This document shows positions 63,281 to 64,000 of a DNA stretch of 64,000 nucleotides, piece by piece. The stretch lies in NCBI GenBank assembly GCA_964580305.1, contig CAZOKL010000001.1:1-64000 (forward strand), read 5' to 3'. Origin of the DNA: Phocaeicola_A sp964580305. GTDB lineage: Bacteria > Bacteroidota > Bacteroidia > Bacteroidales > Bacteroidaceae. Made by a program: the position numbers and the translations under genes. The notes beneath the pieces were generated by a model that was given only the letters and a program-made list of their open reading frames with translations, had not been told where the DNA came from and made no database searches. Each line of letters opens with the position of its first letter. Positions within the stretch are counted from its first letter, which is position 1.

Positions 63281-64000
63281 AAGCTCTGACGATATGGAAG
63301 ACGGGGCTGCTCATGGCGCTGACGGTGGGACTGCTTGCCGGATGTCGTTCCTCACGCCTGCCGGCAGAGAAGTCGCCGGAAATGACAACCGTCAGTGATT
63401 TGGAACATGTGGAGCGGGTCATCGCACAAGTGCCCCAGACCGAATGCGTGAATGCCAAGATGCACTTTTCATTGCAGTTGGGCAGCAAAGATTTCTCGAT
63501 AGGTGGCAATCTTCGCATGAAGAAGGACGACGTCATCCAGCTTTCTCTCGTGGGTTTCGGCATTATTGAGGGCGGTCGCATTGAGTTCACGCGTGATTCT
63601 GTGTTGCTTGTTGACCGCATTCATCACCAATACGTTTCCGTTGCTTATCGTGACGTGCATTTCCTGCGTGAGGCACAGGTCGATTTTTACACGCTTCAGT
63701 CTCTTTTCTGGAATGAACTGGTATTGCCGGGTTTGCCCCAGGTGACACAGGCTGAGGCTTCTGACTTTGAGGTGACACATGAAAAGGAAAACACCGTGCT
63801 TTCCGCTAGACGGACGAACCGTCGTTTGGCCTATCGCTTCGTGACTTCCCTGGCCACCGGTTTGCTGGAACAGACGGTGATAAGTTCCGCTTCCGGCAGC
63901 GCACTGAAGTGGAGTTATGGTGATTTTGTCGACTTGGCCGGAGCGAAATTCCCCTCGCTTCAGAAAGTGGAACTTTCCGGGATGCATGTACCTGCCGTGA
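63277..64000 (+). CDS. DUF4292 lipoprotein (partial, runs off window end)
   Basis: At least 241 codons are visible and no stop is reached. It begins MKALTIWKTGLLMALTVGLLAGC, a lipoprotein signal with Cys23. The following segment (ECVNAKMHFSLQLGSKDFSIGGNLRMKKDDVIQLSLVGFGIIEGGRIEFTRDSVLLVDR) matches DUF4292, a LolA/LolB-like beta-sheet fold family. The start overlaps the TPR gene stop (ATGA). Function is unknown; related genes are often followed by an EnvC-like murein hydrolase activator. Confidence 0.8.
   Translation, partial: MKALTIWKTGLLMALTVGLLAGCRSSRLPAEKSPEMTTVSDLEHVERVIAQVPQTECVNAKMHFSLQLGSKDFSIGGNLRMKKDDVIQLSLVGFGIIEGGRIEFTRDSVLLVDRIHHQYVSVAYRDVHFLREAQVDFYTLQSLFWNELVLPGLPQVTQAEASDFEVTHEKENTVLSARRTNRRLAYRFVTSLATGLLEQTVISSASGSALKWSYGDFVDLAGAKFPSLQKVELSGMHVPAV

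Noticed and set aside
1..64000. Mobile element, prophage or RNA gene
   Set aside because: No transposase, integrase, terminal repeats, tRNA or rRNA sequence could be recognised on either strand.

Overview
The window comes from a Bacteroidota chromosome, most likely a Prevotellaceae member (Prevotella sensu lato). The evidence is a SusC/SusD pair, many lipoproteins with acidic residues after the lipobox Cys, Bacteroidota-type -7 boxes (TAnnTTTG) ahead of many genes, the glycine-lipid acyltransferase pair glsA/glsB, and families largely restricted to the phylum (DUF4251, DUF4292, DUF4491). No rRNA, tRNA, CRISPR array, phage or insertion sequence was recognised. A 100-base N run at 19517-19616 is flanked by an exact 55-base duplication, so it looks like an unmerged contig overlap inside rnr and not missing sequence.

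Layout. 1-6.2 kb (minus): CPA2 antiporter, tcdA, LolD-type ATPase, CvfB-like S1 protein and a TGS/uridine-kinase-like nucleoside kinase. 6.4-13.8 kb: asd (plus); tetR and a two-cistron lysO (minus); an outer-membrane barrel protein, rnhB and cydAB (plus). 14-17.4 kb (minus): GH105 lipoprotein, PAP2 membrane protein, SDR epimerase. 17.5-19.8 kb: rnr (plus). 19.9-24.8 kb (minus): tatC, tatA, an ECF S component, a DUF1893 protein, a Tat-type aldo/keto reductase lipoprotein and a NapH-like polyferredoxin with an internal twin-arginine motif. 25.3-36.6 kb (minus): a pectin utilisation locus (beta-helix surface lipoprotein, SusD, SusC, two PL1 pectate lyases, a TIM-barrel epimerase-like protein). 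37-38.7 kb (plus): SpmA-SpmB-like protein and ybeY. 38.7-41.3 kb (minus): a glutamine-amidotransferase/M19 dipeptidase fusion, DUF4491 and an Lrp/AsnC regulator. 41.8-45.6 kb (minus): metallophosphoesterase and TonB-dependent receptor, preceded by an 11-bp-phased PHO-box-like array. 45.9-54.8 kb (minus): the division/cell-wall genes rsmH-ftsL-ftsI-murE-mraY-murD-ftsW. 55-57.3 kb (minus): MgtC, DUF4251 and B3/B4 proteins. 57.5-59.3 kb (plus): glsA-glsB. 59.4-60.7 kb (minus): dgt. 61-64 kb (plus): dut, a TPR lipoprotein and a DUF4292 lipoprotein that runs off the end.

The most striking unexplained structure is a family of six intergenic arrays, each about four tandem copies of a degenerate 22-bp unit (core CGGAAAGGAGGG or CGGAGTAGAGGG). 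All six lie in the same orientation, each upstream of a minus-strand gene. Other points of interest are the Tat-centred redox operon, the candidate Pho-controlled receptor/phosphatase pair, a ~40-bp element shared by two control regions of the pectin locus, and a one-polypeptide gamma-glutamyl hydrolase plus dipeptidase.
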